Notes under the pieces: model-generated | Seen by the model: only the letters and a program-made list of their open reading frames with translations | Told to the model about the DNA's origin: nothing | Database searches by the model: none | NCBI RefSeq assembly: GCF_009765275.1 | Contig: NZ_VOPH01000005.1 | Span: forward strand, 62,001-126,000 | From: Chachezhania sediminis | GTDB lineage: Bacteria > Pseudomonadota > Alphaproteobacteria > Rhodobacterales > Rhodobacteraceae | DNA length: 64,000 nt | Direction of reading: 5' to 3' | Shown: piece after piece, positions 1-8,313 of the stretch | Numbering within the stretch: the stretch's first letter is position 1 | Layout: every line of letters starts with the position of its first letter | Program-made: the position numbers and the translations under genes

Positions 1-830
1 CGGGCGGCGTGCTGCAGATCAACCTGCTGGTCGGCCGGCAGGTCGCGTCCTTCAGCGACGGGGCCATCGCCTGGATCGGCTATGCCGACCGGCTTTACCA
101 GCTTCCCCTGGGCGTCGTGGGGATCGCGGTGGCCGTCGTGCTGCTGCCGGACCTGTCGCGCCGTCTGGCGGCGAAGGACGATGGCGGCGCCCGCTGGACC
201 TTCAACCGCGCGAACGAGATCTCTCTGGCGCTGACCCTGCCCGCCGCGGCGGCGCTGGTGGCGATGCCGACGGCGCTGGTCTCGGTCCTCTATCAGCGCG
301 GATCCTTCACGGCGGAAGATACGCAGGCCACGGCACTGGCGGTGGCGCTGTACGGTCTGGGCCTTCCGGCCTTCGTGCTGCAAAAGGTCTTTCAGCCCCT
401 GTTCTTCGCCCGTCAGGACACCAAGACGCCGTTCCGCTATGCGGTCGTCGCCATGGTCGTGAACGCGGTGATCGCCATCGCCGGCAGCCTGCTGATCGGC
501 TGGGTCGCGGCGGTCATCGCCTCGACCATCTCGGCCTGGGTCATGGTCTGGCTTCTGATGCGCGGCAGCCGCCCGATGGGCGAGGTCGCGCAGATCGACG
601 ACCGTTTCCGCCGCCGGATCTGGCGCATCTGCCTGTCGTCGGCGATCATGGCCGTGGTGCTGGTGGCCGGCGCCTGGCTACTGGGCCCGGCGCTGGTCAT
701 GGGGGGCTGGCGCTATCTGGCGCTGGCAGGGCTGGTGGCGCTTGGCATCGTCACCTATTTCGTCGCCGCCCATGTGACCAATGCCCTGCGCCTGTCGGAA
801 ATCCGTTCGGCCATGCGCCGCGGTCACTGA
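1..830 (+). CDS. murJ: Lipid II flippase MurJ, C-terminal part (5' end outside window)
   Basis: MurJ flips the lipid-linked peptidoglycan precursor across the inner membrane. The reading frame is open at the window edge (first codon visible in frame at base 3), so only about the last 275 residues of a protein of roughly 510 are present. The visible part has repeated hydrophobic helices and a stretch typical of MurJ, with the order RQVASF, YADRLYQLPLG, LLPDLSR and QRGSFT, followed by the AF.LQKVFQPLFFARQDT region. It ends at a TGA with a small hairpin downstream and faces the convergent rhomboid-like gene. The family call is firm; the start cannot be seen. Confidence 0.9.
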   Translation, partial: GGVLQINLLVGRQVASFSDGAIAWIGYADRLYQLPLGVVGIAVAVVLLPDLSRRLAAKDDGGARWTFNRANEISLALTLPAAAALVAMPTALVSVLYQRGSFTAEDTQATALAVALYGLGLPAFVLQKVFQPLFFARQDTKTPFRYAVVAMVVNAVIAIAGSLLIGWVAAVIASTISAWVMVWLLMRGSRPMGEVAQIDDRFRRRIWRICLSSAIMAVVLVAGAWLLGPALVMGGWRYLALAGLVALGIVTYFVAAHVTNALRLSEIRSAMRRGH

Positions 831-869
831 TCCCGTCCAGACGCTTGAACCGCCAGCCACAGCCCGCAC

Positions 870-890
870 GCACCGGATCGCGCCCGGTGC
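870..890 (+). terminator. Possible weak terminator hairpin after murJ
   Basis: A 7-bp stem, GCACCGG (870-876) with CCGGTGC (884-890) and a 7-base loop, lies 40 bases after the murJ stop. No T-tract follows, so it may be only an mRNA 3'-end hairpin. It sits between convergent genes. Confidence 0.3.
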
Positions 891-987
891 GGGTCAGCAG
901 AGACCGCAGGCTTGAGCCGCCATTCCTGTCGAGGGCGCGATTGCTTCGCCCGCGACGCGCCCGACGCCTAGGCCTGGGGTCAGGACC

Positions 988-1683
988 CTAGTCCCGCCGG
1001 ATCCGCGCGACGAAGGCGCGCCAGCCGCCCGGCGCCAGTATCACGGACATGGCAAAACCGGTGGCAAAGGCCGCCAGGTCGGCAATCCAGCCGTTCCCGA
1101 TCTCGAAGAACAGGCCGAACAGCAGCTGCACGCCCATCAGCATCGCGATCAGCGTGAAGGCCCGCGTCTGGTTCGCACCAACCGAGGCCAGCGACCGCCA
1201 CAGCAGGTAGGTAAACCCGCCGATCAGGCCGTAGACCGGCGGAAAGGCCCCCAGCAGCGGGTAGGAATCCCCCGACAGCAGCCCATAGGCCAGCGCGCCC
1301 ACCGCGCCGGAAACGACGAAGATCGCCAGCATCTTCACGCTGCCGAAGGCCTCGGCCACCATCTTGCCCATGGCCAGGAACATCACGCCGGCCAACAGCG
1401 CCTGGCTGAAGGCCGCGGACACGAAGGGATAGGTGACAAAGCGGATCAGGTGCTCGACCGGCCAGCGGCCCGTGTCGATCATCCACCACAGGATGTCGCC
1501 GGAAAAGCCGAAGCGCTGCACCGACATCAGCCGCCAGCCGATGGCAGCGGGTCCGCCGATCAGGCCCTGGCTGCCCAGGAAGAACGCGCCCTCGATCCCG
1601 ATCAGCACGATGAACAGCGCCGCCACCGCGGGCGGCAGCGGCATCACGGCCGGGCCCGGATCGTGGTCGTGGTCGTTATGCAT
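988..1683 (-). CDS. Rhomboid-family membrane protein, apparently lacking catalytic residues
   Basis: A 231-residue polytopic membrane protein with a His/Asp-rich N-terminus (HNDHDHDPG) and about six hydrophobic helices arranged as in bacterial rhomboid proteases. Active rhomboids carry a GxSG-type serine motif in the fourth helix and a histidine in the sixth. Here the matching stretches read LGAFPPVYG (144-152, Phe where Ser is expected) and [12 protein letters not shown] (199-210, Asp where His is expected). So the fold looks rhomboid but proteolysis is doubtful. The start at 1683 is preferred because the upstream extension in the same frame runs into the trpS leader and has no family character. 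It is divergent from trpS (148-base spacer) and convergent with murJ. Confidence 0.75.
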   Translation of the reverse strand: MHNDHDHDPGPAVMPLPPAVAALFIVLIGIEGAFFLGSQGLIGGPAAIGWRLMSVQRFGFSGDILWWMIDTGRWPVEHLIRFVTYPFVSAAFSQALLAGVMFLAMGKMVAEAFGSVKMLAIFVVSGAVGALAYGLLSGDSYPLLGAFPPVYGLIGGFTYLLWRSLASVGANQTRAFTLIAMLMGVQLLFGLFFEIGNGWIADLAAFATGFAMSVILAPGGWRAFVARIRRD

Positions 1684-1831
1684 CCTTGCACTCCCAATGC
1701 CTGCGCACAAAGGGCCGCCCCGCCTGCATCGCTTGACGCCCACCGCCGGCATGGGTAAGCGAAGCGCGCCCGATTGGCCAGAGCGCCAGACCGGTTCCGC
1801 CACCTTGACCCGCAAAGCATCCGGACCCGAC

Positions 1832-2911
1832 ATGACCGACACCGCTGCCAATCCCGACGCCAATTCCGCAATCAAGCCCGCAACCAGGCCCAATGCCAAC
1901 TTCACGCCGCGCGTGTTTTCCGGCATCCAGCCTTCGGGCGGTCTGACCCTTGGCAACTACCTGGGCGCGCTGAAGCGCTTTGCCGAAATGCAGGGCGAGG
2001 CCTACCAGACCGTCTATTGCATGGTCGACCTGCACGCGATCACGGTCTGGCAGAACCCGGCCGACCTGCGGAAGAATACCCGCGAACTTTGCGCGGGCTT
2101 CATTGCCTCGGGGATCGACCCGGAACAGTCGATCCTGATCAACCAGAGCCAGGTCCCCGAACACGCCCAGCTGGCCTGGATCTTCAACTGCGTCGCCCGC
2201 ATGGGCTGGATGCAGCGGATGACCCAGTTCAAGGACAAGGCCGGCAAGAATACCCAGAATGTCTCGCTGGGCCTGTTTGCCTACCCGGCGCTGATGGCGG
2301 CCGACATCCTGATCTATCACGCCACCCATGTGCCGGTGGGCGAGGATCAGAAACAGCATCTGGAACTGACCCGCGACGTGGCGATCAAGTTCAACCATGA
2401 CTATGGCGTCGATTTCTTCCCCATCACCGAGCCGGTGATCGAAGGTGCGGCCACCCGTGTCATGTCGCTGCGGGACGGGTCCAAGAAGATGTCGAAATCC
2501 GACCCCTCGGACATGAGCCGCATCAACCTGACCGACGATGCCGATGCCATTGCGCAGAAGATCCGCAAGGCCAAGACCGACCCAGACCCCCTGCCCGAGA
2601 CGCTGGATGGCCTGGCCGACCGGCCCGAAGCGCGGAACCTGGTCAACATTTACGCAGCCCTGGCCGACATGACGGCCGAAGCGGTGGTGGCGGAATATGC
2701 CGGCCAGCAGTTCGGCGCCTTCAAGCCGGCGCTGGCGGACCTGGCGGTCGCAAGGCTGTCGCCCATTTCGACCGAGATGGCGCGTCTGATGAACGACCAG
2801 GCCGAAATCGACCGCATCCTGTCCCGTGGCGCAGAACGCGCGCGCGAGATCACGGCGCCGATCCTGAAAAAGACCTACGACATCGTCGGCATGGTGCCCC
2901 CGGTCGTCTGA
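1832..2911 (+). CDS. trpS: Tryptophan--tRNA ligase
   Basis: Class I aminoacyl-tRNA synthetase that charges tRNA-Trp in the cytoplasm. The 359-residue protein shows the adenylate-binding segment [16 protein letters not shown] (31-46, TLGN taking the HIGH position), the family stretch [12 protein letters not shown] (171-182) and the KMSKS loop (219-223). TrpS is usually about 335-350 residues; the start at 1832 gives a roughly 24-residue hydrophilic N-terminal lead before the core, common in this order. The same frame is open further upstream, but that part overlaps the divergent rhomboid-like gene and is not family-like. No strong Shine-Dalgarno is seen. Confidence 0.97.
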   Translation: MTDTAANPDANSAIKPATRPNANFTPRVFSGIQPSGGLTLGNYLGALKRFAEMQGEAYQTVYCMVDLHAITVWQNPADLRKNTRELCAGFIASGIDPEQSILINQSQVPEHAQLAWIFNCVARMGWMQRMTQFKDKAGKNTQNVSLGLFAYPALMAADILIYHATHVPVGEDQKQHLELTRDVAIKFNHDYGVDFFPITEPVIEGAATRVMSLRDGSKKMSKSDPSDMSRINLTDDADAIAQKIRKAKTDPDPLPETLDGLADRPEARNLVNIYAALADMTAEAVVAEYAGQQFGAFKPALADLAVARLSPISTEMARLMNDQAEIDRILSRGAERAREITAPILKKTYDIVGMVPPVV

Positions 2912-3159
2912 CCGGCCGGCACACCGCCGGCTGGCGTCCGCCCTGCGCATGGGGCGGACAGTGTCTCCCGCCGCGGGAGCACCGTGGGTGGGCGGCACGA
3001 TCCTACGTGATCCGACAGGGGGGTGGGCTGTCCCGTGCAAAGAACGGGCGCGGCACATCCCGTCGCGGAACTGTCACGCCGCGGCGCGGAACCAAGCTGG
3101 ACCGTCCGGGCCCCGGCCGATAGGCTGGCCCCGCGCGAACACAATCGACAGGGCGAAAC

Positions 3160-4023
3160 ATGGCAGTTGGCACAAATATCCGGACCTATTTCGAAGGCAC
3201 CTGGCATGACGGCAATCCGGCGATCATGCGGGCAGCCGATCATGGCACGTGGCTCGGCTCCACGGTTTTTGACGGGGCACGACTGTTCGATGGCATGACC
3301 CCGGACCTGGACCTGCACTGCGCCCGTCTGAACCGGTCTGCCGAGGCATTGATGCTGACCCCAACGGAAGACGCGGCCCGCATGGTCGAGATCGTGAAGG
3401 AAGGCCTGGAGAGCTATCCCGCCGGTGCCGCGGTCTATATCCGGCCGATCTACTGGGGCATCGACGGGGATGACACCGCCCTGGTGCCCGACGCGTCGGA
3501 AACCGGCTTCGCCATCGTCCTGGAAGAGATCCCGATGGCCCCCGCCGCGGCCAGCTCGACCCTGACGCGGACCTCGTTCCGCCGCCCGGTGCTGGCCGAC
3601 AACGTGGTCAATGCCAAGGCCGGCTGCCTCTACCCCAACAATGCCCGGATGCTGGCGGAAGCCCGCCGCAAGGGGTTCGGCAATGCGCTGGTCACCGATG
3701 CCACCGGCAACGTGGCGGAAACCGCCTCTGCCAATGTCTTCATGGTCAAGGACGGCGAGGTCTTCACCCCCATCGCCAACGGCACCTTCCTGGCCGGCAT
3801 CACCCGCACGCGCCACATGACCAACATGCGCGCCGAAGGCATGAAGGTGCACGAGACCGTCCTGAAATACGAGGATTTCGAGGCCGCGGACGAAATCTTC
3901 CTGTCTGGCAACATGTCCAAGGTGACCCCGGTCACGGCCTTCGACGACATTTCCTATCAGGCAGGCCCCGTCACCGCCCGCGTACGCGAGATGTACTGGG
4001 ACTGGGCCGCGTCGCAGCGCTGA
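3160..4023 (+). CDS. Branched-chain amino acid aminotransferase (class IV PLP)
   Basis: A 287-residue fold-type IV aminotransferase that probably transfers the amino group between glutamate and branched-chain 2-oxo acids. The likely PLP lysine is K153 in NAKAGCLYPNN, preceded by an Arg-rich turn. The conserved TDATGNVAETASANVF (179-194) with its cofactor-contacting glutamate and the C-terminal LSGNMSKVTPVT segment are present. It is about 20 residues shorter than E. coli IlvE, and D-amino acid or aminodeoxychorismate relatives share the fold; the N-terminal WLGSTVFDGAR favours the branched-chain group known from Rhodobacteraceae. It stands alone, with a 248-base leader. Confidence 0.85.
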   Translation: MAVGTNIRTYFEGTWHDGNPAIMRAADHGTWLGSTVFDGARLFDGMTPDLDLHCARLNRSAEALMLTPTEDAARMVEIVKEGLESYPAGAAVYIRPIYWGIDGDDTALVPDASETGFAIVLEEIPMAPAAASSTLTRTSFRRPVLADNVVNAKAGCLYPNNARMLAEARRKGFGNALVTDATGNVAETASANVFMVKDGEVFTPIANGTFLAGITRTRHMTNMRAEGMKVHETVLKYEDFEAADEIFLSGNMSKVTPVTAFDDISYQAGPVTARVREMYWDWAASQR

Positions 4024-4175
4024 CCGACGCGAAGGCCCGGTGGCGCCTCCGGCAACGGGGACGCAGCAGGGCCGATTGTCTTTGCCCGCCACTCTTGTCA
4101 TGATCGGGTTCCCGGCAGTCCGTCCGGGCCCGCCCGTCGCGGGCCGGCGGTGACTGTCGGCAGCGGGAGGGCGCA

Positions 4176-4631
4176 ATGCGAAAATTCCTGGTCGTGCTCG
4201 ATGACAGCCGCGAATGTCTGAACGCGATGCGGTTTGCCGCCATGCGGGCCGCAAAGACCGGCGGCGGCGTGACGATCCTGTCGGTGATCCCGCCGGACGA
4301 ATTCAACCACTGGATCGGCGTGGCCGATCTGATGCGGGCCGAGGCGCGCGAACGGATCGAGGTTCATTTCGAGGTCTTCGCAAAGTGGATGCGGGACCGT
4401 CAGAACGTCGACCCCGAACTGGTGATCCGCGAAGGCGAGGCGGTGGACCAGATCCTGGCCCAAGTCGAGGCCGATCCGATGATCGGCGTCCTGGTCCTGG
4501 GCGCCGGGGCCGAAGGCAAGGGCCCGGGCCCACTGGTGGCACAGCTGTCGCGGTCCGCCGGTGACCTGCCGATCCCGATCACGATCGTCCCCGGCAACCT
4601 GTCCAAGGAAAAGCTGGAAGAGATTACCTGA
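4176..4631 (+). CDS. Universal stress protein (UspA family)
   Basis: A 151-residue single-domain Usp protein. It begins with the usual beta strand (KFLVVLDDSRECLNAMRFAA) and has a C-terminal nucleotide-loop-like segment VLVLGAGAEGKGPGPLV followed by PITIVPG. The loop is a looser version of the G-2x-G-9x-G(S/T) motif of ATP-binding Usps, so ATP binding is possible but not certain. A GGGAGG Shine-Dalgarno lies 6 bases before the ATG. Its physiological role cannot be read from the sequence. A short hairpin follows the stop. Confidence 0.9.
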   Translation: MRKFLVVLDDSRECLNAMRFAAMRAAKTGGGVTILSVIPPDEFNHWIGVADLMRAEARERIEVHFEVFAKWMRDRQNVDPELVIREGEAVDQILAQVEADPMIGVLVLGAGAEGKGPGPLVAQLSRSAGDLPIPITIVPGNLSKEKLEEIT

Positions 4632-4665
4632 GGTCAGGACAATCCTTCGGGTCTCCACTGGCGCA

Positions 4666-4686
4666 AAGCCGCTTTGAAAGCGGCTT
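4666..4686 (+). terminator. Hairpin after the universal stress gene
   Basis: Nine-bp stem AAGCCGCTT / AAGCGGCTT with a 3-base loop, 35 bases past the stop of the usp gene and before the nfuA promoter region. No T-run follows, so terminator activity is inferred from position. Confidence 0.45.
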
Positions 4687-4773
4687 GGGCACGGGCCGAG
4701 TGGTCTGTGACAAGGCATTTGGGAAACGCCTTCCCTGCCCCGTCCGGTGCCGCGAAACCACAGACGGCGCCAT

Positions 4774-4821
4774 CTTAAAACCGTTCTAAATCTTGACTTG
4801 GCCGCCCCCAGCCCGCATATC
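4774..4821 (+). promoter_or_regulatory. Irr-box-like palindrome followed by a sigma70-type promoter for nfuA
   Basis: Bases 4774-4790 read CTTAAAACCGTTCTAAA, close to the TTTAGAACnnTTCTAAA consensus recalled for the iron regulator Irr in alphaproteobacteria. Two bases later lies TTGACT (4793-4798), and after a 17-base spacer CATATC (4816-4821), a plausible -35/-10 pair about 30 bases before the nfuA ATG. The placement next to an Fe-S assembly gene makes iron control likely, but the consensus is recalled from memory rather than searched. Confidence 0.5.
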
Positions 4822-4848
4822 GGCGTAAACCATGTGGGAGATGCCCTG

Positions 4849-5415
4849 ATGTTCATCCAGACGGAAGCGACTCCGAATCCGGCCACGCTGAAATTCCTGC
4901 CAGGCCAGACGGTTCTCGACGCCGGCACCGCCGACTTCCCCTCTGCCGAAACCGCCGGCAAATCGCCGCTGGCGTCCCGCATCTTCGATGTCTCGGGCGT
5001 GACCGGCGTGTTCTTCGGCAACGACTTCGTGACCGTGACCAAGGCCGACAGCGTCGACTGGGATCACATCAAGCCCGCCATTCTGGGCGCGGTGATGGAG
5101 CACTACCAGTCCGGCGCCCCGGTGCTGGAGGGCGAGGCGCCTACCGCCGCCTCCGGACATGCCGCCCACAGCGGCGAGGACACGGAAATCGTGGGCCAGA
5201 TCAAGGAACTGCTGGACACCCGTGTGCGGCCTGCCGTGGCGCAGGACGGCGGCGACATCACCTTTCACGGCTTTGACCGCGGCGTCGTGTACCTGCACAT
5301 GCAGGGCGCGTGTGCCGGCTGCCCCTCGTCCACGCTGACGCTGAAGATGGGGATCGAGAACCTGCTGCGTCACTACATCCCCGAAGTGACAGAGGTCCGA
5401 CCCGTCCTTGCCTGA
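4849..5415 (+). CDS. Fe-S cluster carrier NfuA-type protein (Nfu_N + NifU C-terminal)
   Basis: A 188-residue scaffold/carrier that passes Fe-S clusters to apoproteins. The N-terminal Nfu_N domain begins MFIQTEATPNPATLKFLPG; the C-terminal NifU domain (about 112-186) carries the cluster-binding CxxC in GACAGCPSS (C155, C158). The start at 4849 is set by the conserved N-terminus; the frame is open upstream but that part contains the promoter. The stop overlaps the tsaB start by 8 bases, making an nfuA-tsaB-rimI unit. Confidence 0.93.
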   Translation: MFIQTEATPNPATLKFLPGQTVLDAGTADFPSAETAGKSPLASRIFDVSGVTGVFFGNDFVTVTKADSVDWDHIKPAILGAVMEHYQSGAPVLEGEAPTAASGHAAHSGEDTEIVGQIKELLDTRVRPAVAQDGGDITFHGFDRGVVYLHMQGACAGCPSSTLTLKMGIENLLRHYIPEVTEVRPVLA

Positions 5416-6121
5416 CCGTTCGACGATCCTGGCTTTCGACACATCGGCCGCGCATTGCGCGGCCGCTTTGCTTGACCGTGGCGAAATTCGCGCCCGGGTG
5501 CACGAACCAATGACCCGCGGCCAGGCCGAACGGCTGATGCCGCTCCTGGACGAGCTGATGGCGATCCACGGCCTGACCTGGGTGGATCTCGACGCCATCG
5601 GCGTGGGCGTGGGGCCCGGCAACTTCACCGGCGTCCGCATTTCCGTCTCGGCCGCGCGCGGGCTGGCCATGGGCCTGGGCATTCCCGCCATCAGCGTCAG
5701 CCTGTTCGAGGTGCTGCGCGGTCCCGACAGCCCCCGCGACACGGACCCGGAACTGGTCGTCCTGCAATCGCAGCGCGCGGGCCTTTATACCCAGTTCTTC
5801 ACCAGCGGCCGGCCAGCCGGCACGCCGGAGCCCGGCGCAAACGGATATGCCGCCTGGTCCGACATCCCTGCCCCCTCCGCAGACCGGATTCGCGGCGCCC
5901 ATGCGACAGAGATCGCGAAAGCGCTGACCGCCACCGGACAGGGCGTGTTCACCGGCACCGATGGCACCGTTCCATCCGACGGCGGGGCCGAGATCATCGC
6001 CCGCATCGCCGCGGCGAAACTTGCGCTGGGCCAGACGGGCACGCCCCCCGCCCCGCTTTACCTGCGGCCGGCAGATGCGGCACCGTCCAGCGACGTGCCC
6101 CCCGTTCTGATCGACGGATGA
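5408..6121 (+). CDS. tsaB: tRNA threonylcarbamoyladenosine biosynthesis protein TsaB (TTG start)
   Basis: TsaB partners TsaD and TsaE in adding threonylcarbamoyl to A37 of ANN-decoding tRNAs. The 237-residue protein has the ASKHA-type beginning ILAFDTSAAHCAAALL and the signature GVGPGNFTGVR (67-77). No ATG lies upstream of the conserved first strand and the next Met is residue 35, so a TTG at 5408, inside the end of nfuA, is the best start. That makes the gene translationally coupled and probably weakly initiated. Its stop overlaps rimI (ATGA). The C-terminal half is variable, as usual for TsaB. Confidence 0.92.
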   Translation: MPDRSTILAFDTSAAHCAAALLDRGEIRARVHEPMTRGQAERLMPLLDELMAIHGLTWVDLDAIGVGVGPGNFTGVRISVSAARGLAMGLGIPAISVSLFEVLRGPDSPRDTDPELVVLQSQRAGLYTQFFTSGRPAGTPEPGANGYAAWSDIPAPSADRIRGAHATEIAKALTATGQGVFTGTDGTVPSDGGAEIIARIAAAKLALGQTGTPPAPLYLRPADAAPSSDVPPVLIDG

Positions 6122-6528
6122 CCCCCGCCGCCATGGCCCGGCTGCATGCGGCGGCGTTCACCCGGTCCCGCCCCTGGACCGAGGCCGAGTTCGCCGACCT
6201 TCTCGACGGCCCCGGCACCTTCGCTGCCGGCGACGACCGCGCCTTTGTACTGGCCCGCGTCATCGCGGGCGAGGCAGAGCTTCTGACCATCGCCACCGAC
6301 CCCGCCCTGCAACGGCAGGGGCTGGCCCGGACATTGATGGACGAATGGCAGGCCTTGGCCATGGCCCGGGGTGCCACTCAGGCCTTTCTGGAGGTCGCGG
6401 CGGACAACGATGCTGCACGTGCGCTCTATGCCGCCTGCGCCTATGCCGAGGCCGGGCGGCGCAAGGGATATTATCACAGGTCGGATGGCAGCCGCGTGGA
6501 TGCGCTGGTGATGACTCGGGCGCTCTGA
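6118..6528 (+). CDS. rimI: GNAT acetyltransferase, probable ribosomal protein S18-alanine N-acetyltransferase
   Basis: A 136-residue GNAT-fold enzyme. The acetyl-CoA loop is seen in DPALQRQGLARTLMDEW (Q/RxxGxG/A type) and the later beta strand as FLEVAADNDAARALYAACAYAEAGRRKGYY. Pairing with tsaB, and the ATGA overlap, are the classic context of RimI, which acetylates the N-terminal alanine of S18. Substrate is inferred from this context, since RimI-like GNATs can be broader. A small hairpin follows and the next gene is convergent. Confidence 0.85.
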   Translation: MTPAAMARLHAAAFTRSRPWTEAEFADLLDGPGTFAAGDDRAFVLARVIAGEAELLTIATDPALQRQGLARTLMDEWQALAMARGATQAFLEVAADNDAARALYAACAYAEAGRRKGYYHRSDGSRVDALVMTRAL

Positions 6529-6569
6529 CGACCAGCCCTTCGCACTCTCCCATCGCGGCAAAGGGCCCA

Positions 6570-6586
6570 CCCGGCCATAGGCCGGG
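6570..6586. terminator. Hairpin between convergent rimI and ABC permease gene
   Basis: Perfect 7-bp stem CCCGGCC / GGCCGGG with loop ATA, in the 185-base spacer between two converging operons. It could act in either direction; no T-run is visible. Confidence 0.35.
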
Positions 6587-6713
6587 CAGCGACCGGCCCG
6601 CCCCCGCCGTTTCCGCAGAGGGCGGCCTTCCCCTTCTTGCATGATCGTCAATCCTCACGCCAAGGCGCGAACAGGCCCGGCGCAGTCCGCAACTGGCGCG
6701 GCCGCAGAAGCCC

Positions 6714-7679
6714 CTATCGTTCCTTCACGTAGGGCTCGCCCCCTGCCCGCGGCGGGATGGCCTTGCCGACGAAACCGGCCAGGATCACCACGGTCAGGAC
6801 ATAGGGCAGCGCGTCCATTACCTGCACCGGGATGACGACTCCGCCCAGGTTGATGTTCTGATACCGCAGCGCCACGGCCTGAAGCAGGCCGAACAGCAGA
6901 CAGGCCCAAAGGGCATACCACGGCCGCCACTTCGCGAAGATCAGCGCCGCCAGCGCGATATAGCCACGGCCCGCCGTCATCTCGCGCACGAAACCTGCCT
7001 GCAGCGCAGTGGCCATGTAGGCCCCCGCCACACCGCACAGCACGCCACAGATCGCCACCGCCGCAAACCGCAGGCCCACGACCGAGATACCGGCCGTATC
7101 GACCGCTGCCGGGTTCTCGCCCACGGCCCGCAGGCGCAGGCCGAAGCGGGTCCGGTACAGGATCCACCACGTCGCCGGAACCGCCAGGAAGGCCAGGTAG
7201 ACCAGGATCGAATGGCCCGAGATCAGTTCCGCATAGATCGGACCGATCACGGGGACCGGCTCCAGCGTCTGGACGAATGGCAGGTCGAGCCCGGTAAACC
7301 GCGCCTCGTTCGGCAGGGACGGCGTGCGCCCGCCCTGCCGGAACCAGTCCTGCGCGATCAGCCCCGTCAGGCCCGAGGCCAGGAAGTTGATCGCCACGCC
7401 TGAAATCAGTTGATCGCCCCGGAAGGTGATCGACGCCAGCCCGTGCAGCGCCGCCAGCGCCAGCGAGGCACCGATCCCCGCCAGCAGCCCCAGCCAGACA
7501 TTGCCGGAGACATAGGCCACCGCCGCCGACAGGAAGGCCGCGGCCAGCATCTTGCCCTCCAGGCCGATGTCGAAGATGCCCGCGCGTTCTGAGTAGAGCC
7601 CCGCCAGACAGGCCAGCAGCAGGGGCGTGGCCAGGCGGACGGTAGAATCGAGGACCTGAAGAAGAACGTCGAAATCCAT
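6714..7679 (-). CDS. ABC transporter permease, nucleoside (BMP-associated) importer, NupQ/YufQ type
   Basis: A 321-residue inner-membrane permease of the BPD_transp_2 family, last gene of the five-gene operon read right to left. It has eight or more hydrophobic helices, the SERAGIFDIGLEGKM stretch near residues 30-44 typical of this second permease, and the cytoplasmic coupling region RAVGENPAAVDTAGI (in the family, LRxxGxNPxAA). It should form a heterodimer with the permease at 8314-9408. A GGAG sequence in the end of the LysE gene serves as ribosome site, and only three bases separate the two genes. Confidence 0.92.
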   Translation of the reverse strand: MDFDVLLQVLDSTVRLATPLLLACLAGLYSERAGIFDIGLEGKMLAAAFLSAAVAYVSGNVWLGLLAGIGASLALAALHGLASITFRGDQLISGVAINFLASGLTGLIAQDWFRQGGRTPSLPNEARFTGLDLPFVQTLEPVPVIGPIYAELISGHSILVYLAFLAVPATWWILYRTRFGLRLRAVGENPAAVDTAGISVVGLRFAAVAICGVLCGVAGAYMATALQAGFVREMTAGRGYIALAALIFAKWRPWYALWACLLFGLLQAVALRYQNINLGGVVIPVQVMDALPYVLTVVILAGFVGKAIPPRAGGEPYVKER

Positions 7680-7682
7680 GCC

Positions 7683-8312
7683 TCAGCTCCGCGACAGGGC
7701 CAGTTTCACGGCGAAGAAGGTGAAGCAGACGCCCAGCACCGCCTCAATCCGCCGCCGGGCCCTTGCATAGACCGCACGGATCGGCTGCGAGGACAGAAGG
7801 ATCGCATAGCTCATGTGGCCCGCCAGCGACATCAGTCCGGCCCCCGCCAGGAACAGTGCGGTAACGGCCAGCGGCGCCCCTTCCGTCGCGCCGACCGAAG
7901 CGATGGCGATCCAGAAGACCACGGCCTTGGGATTGGTGATCTGCAGAAGATAGCCGGTGACGAAGGCCCGCAGCGGCGCCAGCGGCGGCATCGCCATGGG
8001 TTCGATCCGGGGCGGGTGAATGGCCTTGCGGAAGGCGCCCCAGGCCAGCCAGGCTAGGTAGGCGGATCCGATCAGCCGCAGGACAGTAACGGCCCAGGCG
8101 GCCTCCTGCATCAGGACCCCCATGCCGGCAAAGGTCAGTGCACCGATGGTCGAAGACCCGGCCGCGATGCCGAAGGCGGTCAGAACGGCCGACCCGCGCC
8201 CGCGCGACAGGCCGATGCCCAAGAGCATCGCAACCGCAGGACCCGGCGACAGGACCGCCACCAGCAGGATCGAATAGGCGGCAAGGATGCCCGGAAGGTT
8301 GTGGGCGAACAT
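7683..8312 (-). CDS. LysE-family amino acid/metabolite exporter, inserted in the ABC operon
   Basis: A 209-residue LysE/RhtB exporter with about six helices and the N-terminal family motif SPGPAVAMLLGIGLSRGRG (about 22-40); ITNPKAVVFWIAI in the centre is also typical. These proteins export amino acids or small amphiphiles by proton exchange. The unusual point is its place: it lies between the two permease genes of a nucleoside importer, with spacers of one and three bases, and its AAGGAGAG ribosome site is inside the preceding permease gene. It must be co-transcribed with the importer. Its substrate is unknown. Confidence 0.9.
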   Translation of the reverse strand: MFAHNLPGILAAYSILLVAVLSPGPAVAMLLGIGLSRGRGSAVLTAFGIAAGSSTIGALTFAGMGVLMQEAAWAVTVLRLIGSAYLAWLAWGAFRKAIHPPRIEPMAMPPLAPLRAFVTGYLLQITNPKAVVFWIAIASVGATEGAPLAVTALFLAGAGLMSLAGHMSYAILLSSQPIRAVYARARRRIEAVLGVCFTFFAVKLALSRS

Positions 8313-8313
8313 C

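Noticed and set aside
1433-1831. Long N-terminal extension of trpS in the same frame
   Set aside because: It lies opposite the rhomboid-like gene and its promoter, has no family similarity, and the normal length is reached from 1832.
1676-3058. Long minus-strand frame across trpS
   Set aside because: It is the complement of the well-supported trpS gene and its translation is His/Arg/Gly-rich, typical of shadow frames in GC-rich DNA.
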